Shown: piece after piece, positions 8,042 through 16,358 of the stretch
Layout: each line of letters starts with the position of its first letter
How positions within the stretch are numbered: the first letter of the stretch is position 1
Assembly (NCBI GenBank): GCA_024103005.1
Contig: JAGFJA010000021.1
Location: forward strand, 62,001-126,000
Origin: Saprospiraceae bacterium
Lineage (GTDB): Bacteria; Bacteroidota; Bacteroidia; Chitinophagales; Saprospiraceae
Reading direction: 5' to 3'
Length of the DNA stretch: 64,000 bases
The notes under the pieces: generated by a model
Databases searched by the model: none
What the model was told of the DNA's origin: nothing
What the model saw: the letters and a program-made list of their open reading frames with translations, nothing else
Translations under genes and position numbers: made by a program

Positions 8042-9025
8042 TTATCTTGGCACTGCCACTGAATCAATGAGCTGACGGATTATTCCTGTTGTGGTCTGTC
8101 CTTCCAGTTCATATGCAGGAGCCATCACCACCCGGTGTTTCATCACCGGAACAGCAACCTCTGCAATATCTTCCGGGATGACAAAATCTCTGTTTTTAAG
8201 AACGGCATAAGCCTTGGCAGCCTTCATAATGGCAATAGAAGCTCTCGGTGATGCTCCAAGGTAAAGTGCCTGACTTTCCCGACTTATTTTAACTATACGT
8301 GCTATATATTCAATCAAATGCTCTTCCATAATTACATCCAGCACTATTCTCTGAATTTCTATGATATCATCACCGGTGATTACTTTATTCGCAGCGAAAG
8401 TGTTTTGTTCCAACCTATTCTGATGATTGAATGTAATAATTTTGATTTCTTCGTCCAGAGAAGGGTATGACATCTCCAACTTGAGCATAAACCTATCCAG
8501 TTGGGCTTCCGGCAAACGATAGGTTCCTTCATGTTCAATAGGATTCTGAGTGGCTACAATCAGGAATGGTCTATCCATCGGATATAGCTGGGCGTCTATT
8601 GTTATCTGTCTCTCTTCCATGACCTCAAACAATGCAGCTTGAGTCTTTGCAGGTGCCCTGTTTATCTCGTCAATCAGGACAATGTTTGCGAAAATAGGTC
8701 CTTTCTTATAGTTAAATGTGGAAGTTTTTAAATCAAAAACAGAAGTACCCAGTATATCACTGGGCATCAGGTCAGGTGTAAACTGTATGCGACTAAAGGT
8801 AGAATCAATCGTCCTCGAAAACAACTTGGCTAACAAGGTTTTGGCTACTCCTGGTACCCCTTCCAGCAAGACATGCCCATTGGAAAGTAGGGCAACTAAA
8901 AGCATGTCAATGACATTTTCCTGACCAACAATGACTTTCTTTAATTCTTTTCTAACCAGGTCTAATTTCTCAGTCACCTTGACGATGTCAATTCTAGACT
9001 GGTATTCAAACGGTTTTTCTTCCAT
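8042..9025 (-). CDS. MoxR family AAA+ ATPase
   Basis: This cytoplasmic chaperone-like ATPase has 327 residues from the ATG at 9025. It carries Walker A (GVPGVAKTLLA), Walker B (VLIDEINR), the following APAKTQAALFEVMEERQIT block, sensor 1 (ATQNP) and the arginine-containing LPEAQLDRFMLKL segment, all diagnostic of the MoxR group. The longer frame (back to 9070) lies inside the upstream DUF4350 gene, and MEEKPFEYQSRIDIV is the natural start. The 20-base overlap with DUF4350 suggests translational coupling. In this conserved neighbourhood MoxR is believed to remodel the DUF58, DUF4129 and DUF4350 partners. Confidence 0.92.
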   Translation of the reverse strand: MEEKPFEYQSRIDIVKVTEKLDLVRKELKKVIVGQENVIDMLLVALLSNGHVLLEGVPGVAKTLLAKLFSRTIDSTFSRIQFTPDLMPSDILGTSVFDLKTSTFNYKKGPIFANIVLIDEINRAPAKTQAALFEVMEERQITIDAQLYPMDRPFLIVATQNPIEHEGTYRLPEAQLDRFMLKLEMSYPSLDEEIKIITFNHQNRLEQNTFAANKVITGDDIIEIQRIVLDVIMEEHLIEYIARIVKISRESQALYLGASPRASIAIMKAAKAYAVLKNRDFVIPEDIAEVAVPVMKHRVVMAPAYELEGQTTTGIIRQLIDSVAVPR

Positions 9026-10223
9026 CTTCAGATTTTTTATCAATAAATATGTTATAAATGTAAGAATCAAATTTCAATAGAAATTCTTTCGAATTTTCGC
9101 ATCCTGTTTCAATCTCTCTGACCATTGACAACCACTCCTGAATTACAATTTCAGGTTTTCCTGTTTTAGCTGATAATCTGCCTACAATTTCATCGTCCGG
9201 GCTTTCCATGGATACAAGCATCTCAGACCAGAGTTTTTCTTTCAAATAATTCAACCTCATCCTCAATATGTCCGAAAAGGAAATATACCGATAATATAAA
9301 TTCCCAATGGTTTGGACAAATTCAACTGTTTTATTTGAATTGGGGATTTTGATTGGAATAATACGTTGTTTTCTTTTTGAGTTAATAAGAATAAAAAGCA
9401 AAATACCGATAAGAGTCAGATAAAATGCTTTTCTCAGTGCTTCATGAGTCATAATAACTGCTAACGGGCCTTTTGAAGCGGTCGAAAATTCACCGGTAAA
9501 CCATGCCACCCTTTTTCCAGGCAGCATACTGAATACTTCTTCCGTATATTTTTGGGTATTTTCTTTGAGCAAATAATAATTTGTAAATAATTCCGGAGTG
9601 CTCAGCAGATAAAGGCTCCCCTCTCCTACTTCAATTCTGATAAAATTAGGATATTCTTTTCCTTCAACCCCAATCACCTTACCAAGAATCCGGACATTTA
9701 CCTTCTGATCCGTATTTATCTTAATCCAAGTAAATTGCCTTGGAGACATCCATCTGACACCTGCCATTTCATGATTACCTATCGTGAGCTTTTTGAGCTC
9801 AGAAAAATGTTCCTTTCTAAAAGAAATTCCATATTTAGCTAGTACTTCATCCGGCAGCTCGTTTGTAACAATAAACCCATTAAATCCGGAATGTAGTATA
9901 TAATTTATTTCTTTTTGTTCAAGACCAAGAAGTTCAGTATTTCTGCCGATATAGAAAAAGGTACTTGCCATTGTACCATTATGACCTTCAAATTTTTCAT
10001 CAAAATATTGTAAAAGGCTGCCTTTTCTTTTGATGATTTCTTTGGAGGCAAATAAAGATTTTAGTTCCTTATTCAAAATATACAAGCCCAGAGGCCGTTT
10101 GTCGTTTAAGCTTAACGAAGGAGTCCAATCGAGCCCTTTGTTATCCCCGTTATTTAACCCTGATAAAAATATTACCATTAAAAATAGTGCTACACCGGTG
10201 CCTATAACGATCTTCTTTTTCAT
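9006..10223 (-). CDS. DUF4350 domain membrane protein
   Basis: The protein has 405 residues. An N-terminal membrane helix (residues 4-22) leads into an extracytoplasmic domain starting DWTPSLSLNDKRPLGLYILNKEL, which is the DUF4350 signature and resembles a glutamine-amidotransferase-like fold. A second membrane helix lies near residues 268-285, followed by a cytoplasmic tail rich in helices. It starts with an ATGA overlap with the stop of the upstream DUF4129 gene and overlaps the downstream MoxR gene by 20 bases. DUF4350 proteins recur in MoxR-DUF58-DUF4129 operons; biochemical function is not established. Confidence 0.82.
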   Translation of the reverse strand: MKKKIVIGTGVALFLMVIFLSGLNNGDNKGLDWTPSLSLNDKRPLGLYILNKELKSLFASKEIIKRKGSLLQYFDEKFEGHNGTMASTFFYIGRNTELLGLEQKEINYILHSGFNGFIVTNELPDEVLAKYGISFRKEHFSELKKLTIGNHEMAGVRWMSPRQFTWIKINTDQKVNVRILGKVIGVEGKEYPNFIRIEVGEGSLYLLSTPELFTNYYLLKENTQKYTEEVFSMLPGKRVAWFTGEFSTASKGPLAVIMTHEALRKAFYLTLIGILLFILINSKRKQRIIPIKIPNSNKTVEFVQTIGNLYYRYISFSDILRMRLNYLKEKLWSEMLVSMESPDDEIVGRLSAKTGKPEIVIQEWLSMVREIETGCENSKEFLLKFDSYIYNIFIDKKSEDGRKTV

Positions 10224-10981
10224 ACTTTCAGCCTGTTTATCATTTGATCGAACCGCTTTAAAAGACCTTTATAAGAGGATTCACTCAACGCCAATTCACC
10301 AAACCAGATATATTCATAAGCTTTTGAAAGTTGAATAAATTCTCCTGAATCGGGACGATTCTTCATTTCGTCTATATAATCAGAGTTGGTTTTCTGACTA
10401 TCCAGATTAATCCAGCCTTTATCGGAAATAACCTTTAATAATAATAAAAAATAATACCGGATAGCTAACCTAAAATCGCGCTTTTCGAGCGCTAAAGAGA
10501 TTTTATTCTCCCAATCACTTTCACTCAACTTTACAACATCTTCGATGACGGGACGATTATTCTCACGATTTTCCCAAAACTTCCAGGATAATTCAGCGAA
10601 GAATATTCTTTTTAACACATACAGAATAAGTATGATTAGTGCAACGTAAATGAAAATCCTGATGACAGGAATTACAAAATCAAAATTTATTGATGGAAGA
10701 AGCCGTGTGAAAAATTTGTAAAGCATATCCAGCCAAGTCTTTTTGGGTGGGGCAGCATTATCTACTTCATAAGAATTCTTCAAATCAGCGTATTTCCGGT
10801 CTAAATTTTCCTTAAAAACAACATCTTGAGTCTGATTAACCATGGAGGTTTTCTGCTCAAAATAATACCGGTAGATGCTTAGGGTATCATGTTTATCTTC
10901 CATGGACTGACCTGATATATTCCAAGCCGGCATCAATAAAAGTAAGATTGTGAATGTTCTAAAAGGCTTTTTATTCCACAT
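10220..10981 (-). CDS. DUF4129 domain membrane protein
   Basis: This 253-residue protein has a signal-like N-terminus (FRTFTILLLLMPAWNISG), an extracytoplasmic helical region, one membrane helix around residues 103-125, and a cytoplasmic C-terminal DUF4129 domain. That domain has the characteristic EKRDFRLAIRYYFLLLLKVISDKGWI helix and a later AYEYIWFGE motif. Such domains often end transglutaminase-like proteins and are partners of MoxR ATPases. It overlaps SpoIIM by 11 bases upstream and DUF4350 by four bases (ATGA) downstream, so the three are translationally linked. Confidence 0.82.
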   Translation of the reverse strand: MWNKKPFRTFTILLLLMPAWNISGQSMEDKHDTLSIYRYYFEQKTSMVNQTQDVVFKENLDRKYADLKNSYEVDNAAPPKKTWLDMLYKFFTRLLPSINFDFVIPVIRIFIYVALIILILYVLKRIFFAELSWKFWENRENNRPVIEDVVKLSESDWENKISLALEKRDFRLAIRYYFLLLLKVISDKGWINLDSQKTNSDYIDEMKNRPDSGEFIQLSKAYEYIWFGELALSESSYKGLLKRFDQMINRLKV

Positions 10982-11939
10982 TTTTTAATGACTTTTTGAT
11001 CCGATTAGGATAGAACAAGTAATAATATGAAATAAAGCACAGAGTACCCAGGATAATCATGACGTTGACTACCGGATTCATTTGTTTAGAATAGCGGGTC
11101 ACAAATCCTTCAATAAATCCTGCGAATATAAAAAAGGGGACAGTACTGAAGAATAGCTTGACACCTGCATTAAATGACCTTTTAACCGAAACAAGTAAAG
11201 AATATGTGCCCGGGAAAAGTATGCCCCCGCCAAATATCAGTCCTGCCATTGTAGCGATAACTATACTGAAGATTTCCATAGCACCGTGCAGCCAGATACC
11301 TCTAAGGCTTTCTAAAAGGACTCCTTCCTTAACAAACAAATACTGAAATGATCCAAGCATAATCCCATTATATAAGGCTATATAGGCAGTACCTAATCCG
11401 CCGGTAATGCCGAAAACAAAAGCCTTCAGACTAACAGTGATATTGTTGAAAGTGATAGCAAGAAATCCTCCCCAGTTGCTTCCTGTCGTATATACTGCCA
11501 TCGGATTACCTGCAGCAATATTATCTAAAGTCATGTCAACGTAGTAATCTCCAAGAATCAAGCGAACAAAGGTGTCATCGTAAATACTTGACAAAACACC
11601 AATACCGACAGAAACAAAAAATAAAATGAAGGCCAATATCATATACCTATGATATTCGAGCATGATCAGTGGTACATCTATTCTAAAAAAATGACTTAAT
11701 TTATTTTTGTCCCTACGTCTGATTTTATATATTTTCTGAAAGGCTGAACCACATAATAAATTCAGGTATTCGACGGTCTTACTTTCAGGATAGTAAGTTT
11801 GTGCAAAAGCAAGATCATTTATCAGACTTGAATATAATTCTGATAATTCTTCCACCTCAAAATATATCTGACTCTTAATTAGCGCTTCATATTTAAGCCA
11901 TTTTTCTTTATTTTGCAATATAAATGCAGCTTCTTTCAT
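10971..11939 (-). CDS. Stage II sporulation protein M (SpoIIM)-like membrane protein
   Basis: This 322-residue integral membrane protein of the SpoIIM/DUF95 family is the first gene of the MoxR operon. It has a cytoplasmic helical N-terminus (MKEAAFILQNKEKWLKYE) and about five to six membrane helices. It also shows the conserved NNITVSLKAFVFGITGGLGTA stretch, a following YNGIMLGSF segment and the LLESLRGIWLHGAMEIFSIVIA block, all characteristic of this family. Despite its name the family is common in non-sporulating bacteria, and nothing here suggests sporulation. The gene is divergent from the RDD gene, 22 bases away, so the two share a promoter region. Confidence 0.86.
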   Translation of the reverse strand: MKEAAFILQNKEKWLKYEALIKSQIYFEVEELSELYSSLINDLAFAQTYYPESKTVEYLNLLCGSAFQKIYKIRRRDKNKLSHFFRIDVPLIMLEYHRYMILAFILFFVSVGIGVLSSIYDDTFVRLILGDYYVDMTLDNIAAGNPMAVYTTGSNWGGFLAITFNNITVSLKAFVFGITGGLGTAYIALYNGIMLGSFQYLFVKEGVLLESLRGIWLHGAMEIFSIVIATMAGLIFGGGILFPGTYSLLVSVKRSFNAGVKLFFSTVPFFIFAGFIEGFVTRYSKQMNPVVNVMIILGTLCFISYYYLFYPNRIKKSLKNVE

Positions 11940-11961
11940 TCTTTTGTAAATATATTGTTTA

Positions 11962-12702
11962 ATGGCAAATATTGAAATAAATACGAGTCAAAATGTTAAT
12001 ATAACTTTTCGAATAGCGACTAACTGGAAAAGGGTTTTGGCATTTTTAATAGATACAATCATTAAATTTTTTATGTTCATTACAATCTCCTATATGCTGA
12101 ATAATTCATCGGGTTCATTTGGCTTTGATGGGTGGAGCCTGAGGGCTATTATAATTATAGCATTTTCGCCTATAATATTTTATAGCCTCCTCTTTGAATA
12201 TTTCAACTATGGGAAAACACCGGGCAAGCTTCTGATGAAAATAAAGGTGGTTAAGATAGACGGATATCAGGCTGATTTTATTGATATATTCAGCAGGTGG
12301 GCTATGCGATTGGTCGATATTTCAAGTTCAATGGGTTTGTTAGGGATAATCGCCATGAGCTATAATAAGAACAATCAGAGACTAGGAGATATCGTGGCAG
12401 GTACGACCGTTATAGAAGTAAATAATTATATCAAGTTGGATCAGACCATCTTTGAAGAAATTGGCAATGCTTACGTTCCTAAATATCCTATGGTCATAAA
12501 TCTCAGTGATAATGACATCAGAATCATTAAAACCAACCTAAATAATGCTATCCTGACAAATAATAAGGAACTTTTGATGAGATTGAAAGAGAGAATTGAG
12601 GAAATACTTGAAATCAAATCTAATGAACCTCCTTCTTTTTTTATTCAGACAATCATTAAGGATTATAACTTTTACACCCAAAAAAGTGAATCATTTGCTT
12701 AA
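11962..12702 (+). CDS. RDD family membrane protein
   Basis: The product has 246 residues. The RDD domain covers residues 20-150 with about three to four membrane helices. Its key motif is present as RVLAFLIDTIIKF (Arg...Asp...) and KRDD-like FSRWAMRLVDI with RLGDIVAGTTVI near the end. The roughly 95-residue C-terminal tail is predicted cytoplasmic and helical. RDD proteins are membrane proteins of uncertain function, some proposed to be ion transporters. The gene is read divergently from the SpoIIM-MoxR operon, a widely conserved arrangement that ties it functionally to that cluster. Its stop overlaps the convergent flavoprotein stop by four bases. Confidence 0.85.
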   Translation: MANIEINTSQNVNITFRIATNWKRVLAFLIDTIIKFFMFITISYMLNNSSGSFGFDGWSLRAIIIIAFSPIIFYSLLFEYFNYGKTPGKLLMKIKVVKIDGYQADFIDIFSRWAMRLVDISSSMGLLGIIAMSYNKNNQRLGDIVAGTTVIEVNNYIKLDQTIFEEIGNAYVPKYPMVINLSDNDIRIIKTNLNNAILTNNKELLMRLKERIEEILEIKSNEPPSFFIQTIIKDYNFYTQKSESFA

Positions 12703-14273
12703 TTGTCAATTTCCAATATCTTACTTACGGCGGTAGCCACATTAACACCATCTATCCCTGCTGATACAATTCCACCGGCATAACCTGCACCTTCACCACA
12801 CGGAAAGAAGTTACTAATCCAGGGATGGTGCAACTTTTCCTTATCTCTCGGAATGCGGATCGGCGAACTGGTGCGGCTTTCGACGCCTACAACCACGGCT
12901 TCATTGGTTAGGTATCCCCTCAAACGATTTCCTACTTCTTTAAATCCACCCTGAAGTCTTTTTACAATAAAATCAGGAAGTAAACGATGCAATGGAGCCG
13001 GATAAATGCCGGGCACATAACTGCATTCCGGCAGATCCTTGCTCGTTCTTCCCTGGATGAAGTCATTCAGTCGCTGAGCCGGACACTTTTGACTGCCATC
13101 ACCATTCCGAAACAACTTTTTTTCAACGGAAGATTGAAATCTCATTCCGCAGAATGAATCCCTTCCAAATTCCTTAGGGATATCATCCAATTCCACAGAA
13201 GTTACGAAGCCACTATTTGCAAAAGGGCTGTCTCTTCTGGACGGAGACATTCCATTGACCACAAGTTCTCCTGAGGAAGTTGCGGCCGGAACAATCATTC
13301 CTCCCGGGCACATACAAAAAGAAAATACTCCCCTGCCATCAATCTGGGCTACGACACTGTAAGATGATGCAGGTAAATCATCAGGTCTGCTTTCACAGCT
13401 ATATTGGATTCTATCAATCAGGGACTGTGGATGTTCAACCCTTACGCCTAATGCAAAAGGCTTCGCTTCCATCTCTATTTCCTTTTTATTCAACAGATTA
13501 TAAACATCACGTGCACTATGACCGGTGGCAAGTATCATAGCATCACAGTCAATAGATGGCTTTTCTGCAAAATGCACTTTTTTTACCCGACCTTTTTCTA
13601 CCATAAAATCCGTCATCCGGTGATTAAATAGTATTAGTCCGCCTGCTTCCAATATGGATTCACGCATGGCTTCAATGATTTTAGGTAATTTATTGGTGCC
13701 TATGTGGGGATTGGAGTCTATCAGGATTTTCGGGTCAGCACCGTAGTGACAAAAGGTATGCAATATCTGTCGGACATCGCCCCTTTTAGTCGAACGGGTG
13801 TAAAGTTTTCCATCGGAATACGTCCCGGCACCGCCTTCTCCAAAACAATAATTGCTATCTTCATTTACAATGCTTTCCTGCATTATTGCTCTCAAATCAC
13901 GCCTTCTGTTCCTGACATCTTTGCCCCGATCTACAACAATCGGCATGACACCCAGGCTTATCAGTTGAAATGCGGCAAAGTATCCTGCAGGACCTGCACC
14001 CACCACTACAACTTTTTTGATCCCATCCTCCGGTAGCTTTTTAAGATTTTTAAAGCCATTATCAGCGTGTATATCGCGCGTCAACTGATATCTGAGCACA
14101 AAAACCACTTTCCCTTTACGGGCGTCAATTGACCTTCGTGTAAGACTGACATCCTCAAATGAGATTCCGGTAGTTTGATATTTTTCCTCAAATAACCTTT
14201 TTTGGACGTGGATATCATCTTTATGTTGAGGTACAACATTTATTTCAAAATATTCAGGAACAGTTTTTGCCAT
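12699..14273 (-). CDS. FAD-dependent oxidoreductase of the COG2509 type
   Basis: This 524-residue cytosolic flavoprotein has an N-terminal ferredoxin-like domain of about 90 residues. The FAD/NAD(P) fold then starts at VVVVGAGPAGYFAAFQL. Further family marks are GEGGAGTYSDGKLYTRS, a VRVEHPQSLIDRIQYS block, SFCMCPGGMIVPA with two cysteines, NGMSPSRRDSPFANSG, and a C-terminal GEGAGYAGGIVSAGIDG loop binding FAD. These are uncharacterised dehydrogenases conserved in many bacteria; the substrate is unknown. The gene follows kdsA with a two-base gap and is probably in the same transcript. Confidence 0.88.
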   Translation of the reverse strand: MAKTVPEYFEINVVPQHKDDIHVQKRLFEEKYQTTGISFEDVSLTRRSIDARKGKVVFVLRYQLTRDIHADNGFKNLKKLPEDGIKKVVVVGAGPAGYFAAFQLISLGVMPIVVDRGKDVRNRRRDLRAIMQESIVNEDSNYCFGEGGAGTYSDGKLYTRSTKRGDVRQILHTFCHYGADPKILIDSNPHIGTNKLPKIIEAMRESILEAGGLILFNHRMTDFMVEKGRVKKVHFAEKPSIDCDAMILATGHSARDVYNLLNKKEIEMEAKPFALGVRVEHPQSLIDRIQYSCESRPDDLPASSYSVVAQIDGRGVFSFCMCPGGMIVPAATSSGELVVNGMSPSRRDSPFANSGFVTSVELDDIPKEFGRDSFCGMRFQSSVEKKLFRNGDGSQKCPAQRLNDFIQGRTSKDLPECSYVPGIYPAPLHRLLPDFIVKRLQGGFKEVGNRLRGYLTNEAVVVGVESRTSSPIRIPRDKEKLHHPWISNFFPCGEGAGYAGGIVSAGIDGVNVATAVSKILEIDN

Positions 14274-14275
14274 TG

Positions 14276-15088
14276 TCAGATAACTGCATTTCTGACTTTC
14301 ACCAATTGATCGAGGAGCTCTTCCAGCCTATCAAGTTTCAGCATATTGGCACCATCAGAAAGTGCTACGGCAGGATTGGGATGTGTTTCAATAAACAATC
14401 CGTCTGCACCAACGGCTATGGCGGCTTTGGCTATGGTACCAATCATCGCCGGGTTGCCACCTGTAACACCTGAAGATTGATTAGGCTGTTGCAATGCATG
14501 AGTACAATCCATTACTACCGGTACTCCTAATTCCTTCATAACAGGAATCCCCCGAAAATCTACCACTAAATCCTGATAACCAAAGGTTGTACCGCGCTCT
14601 ATCAACCATACATTGTCATTACCGGTATTATTCACTTTCTTGACAGCCCATTTCATACCTTCAGGGCTTAGAAATTGCCCTTTTTTAATAGAGACTACCT
14701 TACCTGTAGCCCCCGCAGCTTTCAACAGATCTGTTTGCCTGCATAAAAAAGCAGGGATCTGCAAGACATCTATACATCTGGCCGCCATCTCAGCCTGATA
14801 TGTTTCATGAATATCAGTTGTAACCGGAAGATTAAAATGGTCTCTGACAGATGCCAGTATATCAAGACCATAATCATCTCCCATTCCGGTAAAGCTGTCA
14901 TCTTTGCTTCTATTGGCTTTTTTGAAGGAAGCTTTAAAAACATAGGGTATTTCACGCTCGGTCGTCAACCTCTGCACAGTTTCGGCGACTTCAAAACACA
15001 AATCCTTGCTCTCAACGGCACACGGACCGGCTATCAGGAAAAACTGCTGATGATTACCCGTCCTGATCTGTTCCAAAACTTTATTCAT
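14276..15088 (-). CDS. kdsA: 3-deoxy-8-phosphooctulonate (KDO-8-P) synthase
   Basis: KdsA condenses arabinose 5-phosphate with phosphoenolpyruvate to make KDO 8-phosphate for lipopolysaccharide. The 270-residue length is typical. Conserved blocks include the IAGPCAVES N-terminal motif, FKASFKKANRSKDDSF phosphate-binding segment, TDIHETYQAEMAA, IPAFLCRQTDLL, the KKGQFLSPEGMKWAVKK loop, MDCTHALQQPN and the C-terminal FIETHPNPAVALSDGANML. This implies the organism makes KDO-containing LPS. It is the first gene of a two-gene unit with the flavoprotein, and a perfect -7 box lies 18 bases upstream of its ATG. Confidence 0.95.
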   Translation of the reverse strand: MNKVLEQIRTGNHQQFFLIAGPCAVESKDLCFEVAETVQRLTTEREIPYVFKASFKKANRSKDDSFTGMGDDYGLDILASVRDHFNLPVTTDIHETYQAEMAARCIDVLQIPAFLCRQTDLLKAAGATGKVVSIKKGQFLSPEGMKWAVKKVNNTGNDNVWLIERGTTFGYQDLVVDFRGIPVMKELGVPVVMDCTHALQQPNQSSGVTGGNPAMIGTIAKAAIAVGADGLFIETHPNPAVALSDGANMLKLDRLEELLDQLVKVRNAVI

Positions 15089-15106
15089 CTAAATTAAATT
15101 TGTCTG

Positions 15107-15114
15107 CAAAAATA
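15107..15114 (-). promoter_or_regulatory. -7 box TATTTTTG for kdsA
   Basis: An exact TAnnTTTG match on the minus strand, 18 bases before the kdsA ATG. A second identical copy on the same strand lies at 15145-15152. Neither has a clear -33 TTG. Confidence 0.45.
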
Positions 15115-15293
15115 GGCTATTCTTTCTGAATGAGACTTGTATGGCAAAAATAAAAATCGCCGGTAACTGCAACCATCAATTATTTGTCAAAAAAAGTAAA
15201 TCCAAAAAATTAAAGAGTCGCGGATACGTTACAGGCAATACATTTTCTTTGTAAAATGGTATAAATCAAGAGATAATCATCTTCACTGCCGTC

Positions 15294-15776
15294 TCAGCTC
15301 TTTAAACCAAATCTGAATCCTATTCCTAATCGAATAAAATCTGCTCCTTTCTGAAGTAAGAATTTTCCGTATTCGATTCCGGGTTCAATAACAAAATTTG
15401 CACCAACCGGGACACCATAATTTATACCACCTGTTAAAAATAATTGATTTTTGTCCTGATAAAGTAGCCCGACTGGTAAGTTGAGACCTTTCCATAAGTA
15501 AGTCCGCATAAACGCTCCACCTGAAAAAGCAAATCCTTTTTTCACTTCATTGCGATAAAGAGTAATACCTGTTCGGATTCCTGTCGTAAAACGTGAAGCC
15601 CACTGATATTCTGTAGTCAGGGAGAAATCCGTTTGATAAAAAAAACCTGACTGCGTAGAGGAATTATAACCATTAAAGGAAAGATGAGGTCCAAATTGCC
15701 ATGGGTAGATAAAATTTTTCTGCCCGGAGCATATCGAAACAAGCCCTATGAAAACTATACAGATAATAAATCTCAT
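15294..15776 (-). CDS. Secreted beta-barrel-like protein of unknown function
   Basis: The product has 160 residues with a signal peptide (MRFIICIVFIGLVSICSGQ). The mature part is made of short alternating strands rich in Tyr, Phe and Gly (for example GAFMRTYLWKGLNLPVGLLYQ and FVIEPGIEYGKFLLQKGADFIRLGIGFRFGL). It ends in an aromatic-flanked strand, as in small outer-membrane beta-barrels. I do not recognise a named family. It follows the next gene upstream with a four-base overlap, so both are made from one transcript, probably paralogous barrels inserted in the outer membrane. Its function is unknown. Confidence 0.6.
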   Translation of the reverse strand: MRFIICIVFIGLVSICSGQKNFIYPWQFGPHLSFNGYNSSTQSGFFYQTDFSLTTEYQWASRFTTGIRTGITLYRNEVKKGFAFSGGAFMRTYLWKGLNLPVGLLYQDKNQLFLTGGINYGVPVGANFVIEPGIEYGKFLLQKGADFIRLGIGFRFGLKS

Positions 15777-16294
15777 TTTCCCGAATTAAAATAATAAGAT
15801 GCTCCCATGGAAAAATACACTTGCCAGGGTTTTGCAGCATATTTGTAAAAATTGTGATTCACTTCAAGCAGGGGTGTAAAACCAACCTGCCTGCTTATAA
15901 AAAAGGTGTAACCCAATCCGGTGTGAATATTTGATTGATATCGGTAATCATGTTCGATCTGTGTGCCTGCTAAGGCAAAGGCATTGCGGAAAAAATAGTA
16001 TTTCAGATAGGGTTGAAAGATACGTTTCGTTGTAATCTTTGTAAATCCTTTATCCGTAATCTTTGAAAAATCAAGCACATACTTAGCTCCTAAGCCAAGA
16101 TTACTGATTACATAATATTCAAGGTATGGCGATAAATAGAACGAAATACTCGGATCATCACCTTTTAGCTGACTATGTAAGGAAACATCTCCACCTGCTG
16201 CCAACGTATTATTCACAACACCCTGACCGAAAATCCGGAAACATATTAAAGTACAAAGTGCACCCATTACCATCAATTTAACTACATTTATCAT
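15773..16294 (-). CDS. Secreted outer-membrane beta-barrel-like protein
   Basis: This is a 173-residue protein with a signal peptide (about residues 1-24). The rest is repeated strands such as ISFYLSPYLEYYVISNLGLGAKYVLDF and FQPYLKYYFFRNAFALAGTQIEHDYRY, separated by turns, with a C-terminal QVYFSMGASYYF strand. The layout resembles OmpX/OprG-like eight-stranded barrels (outer membrane protein beta-barrel domain). It overlaps the following gene by four bases. It sits 64 bases after the peptide ABC permease on the same strand, so it could be read through from that operon, but a functional link is not shown. Confidence 0.6.
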   Translation of the reverse strand: MINVVKLMVMGALCTLICFRIFGQGVVNNTLAAGGDVSLHSQLKGDDPSISFYLSPYLEYYVISNLGLGAKYVLDFSKITDKGFTKITTKRIFQPYLKYYFFRNAFALAGTQIEHDYRYQSNIHTGLGYTFFISRQVGFTPLLEVNHNFYKYAAKPWQVYFSMGASYYFNSGK

Positions 16295-16358
16295 TTATTG
16301 CAATTCAGGTACTTTAAATATTTAATAATATGATTTTGATACAATAACATAAACCATT

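Noticed and set aside
13280-14036. Plus-strand frames opposite the flavoprotein
   Set aside because: They are shadows of a strongly conserved gene and have no recognisable domain.
15141-15254. A 37-codon plus-strand reading frame, lysine rich, starting MAKIKIAGNCNHQ
   Set aside because: It is too short to judge, has no promoter box at the correct distance, and lies in the kdsA upstream gap where chance frames are likely.
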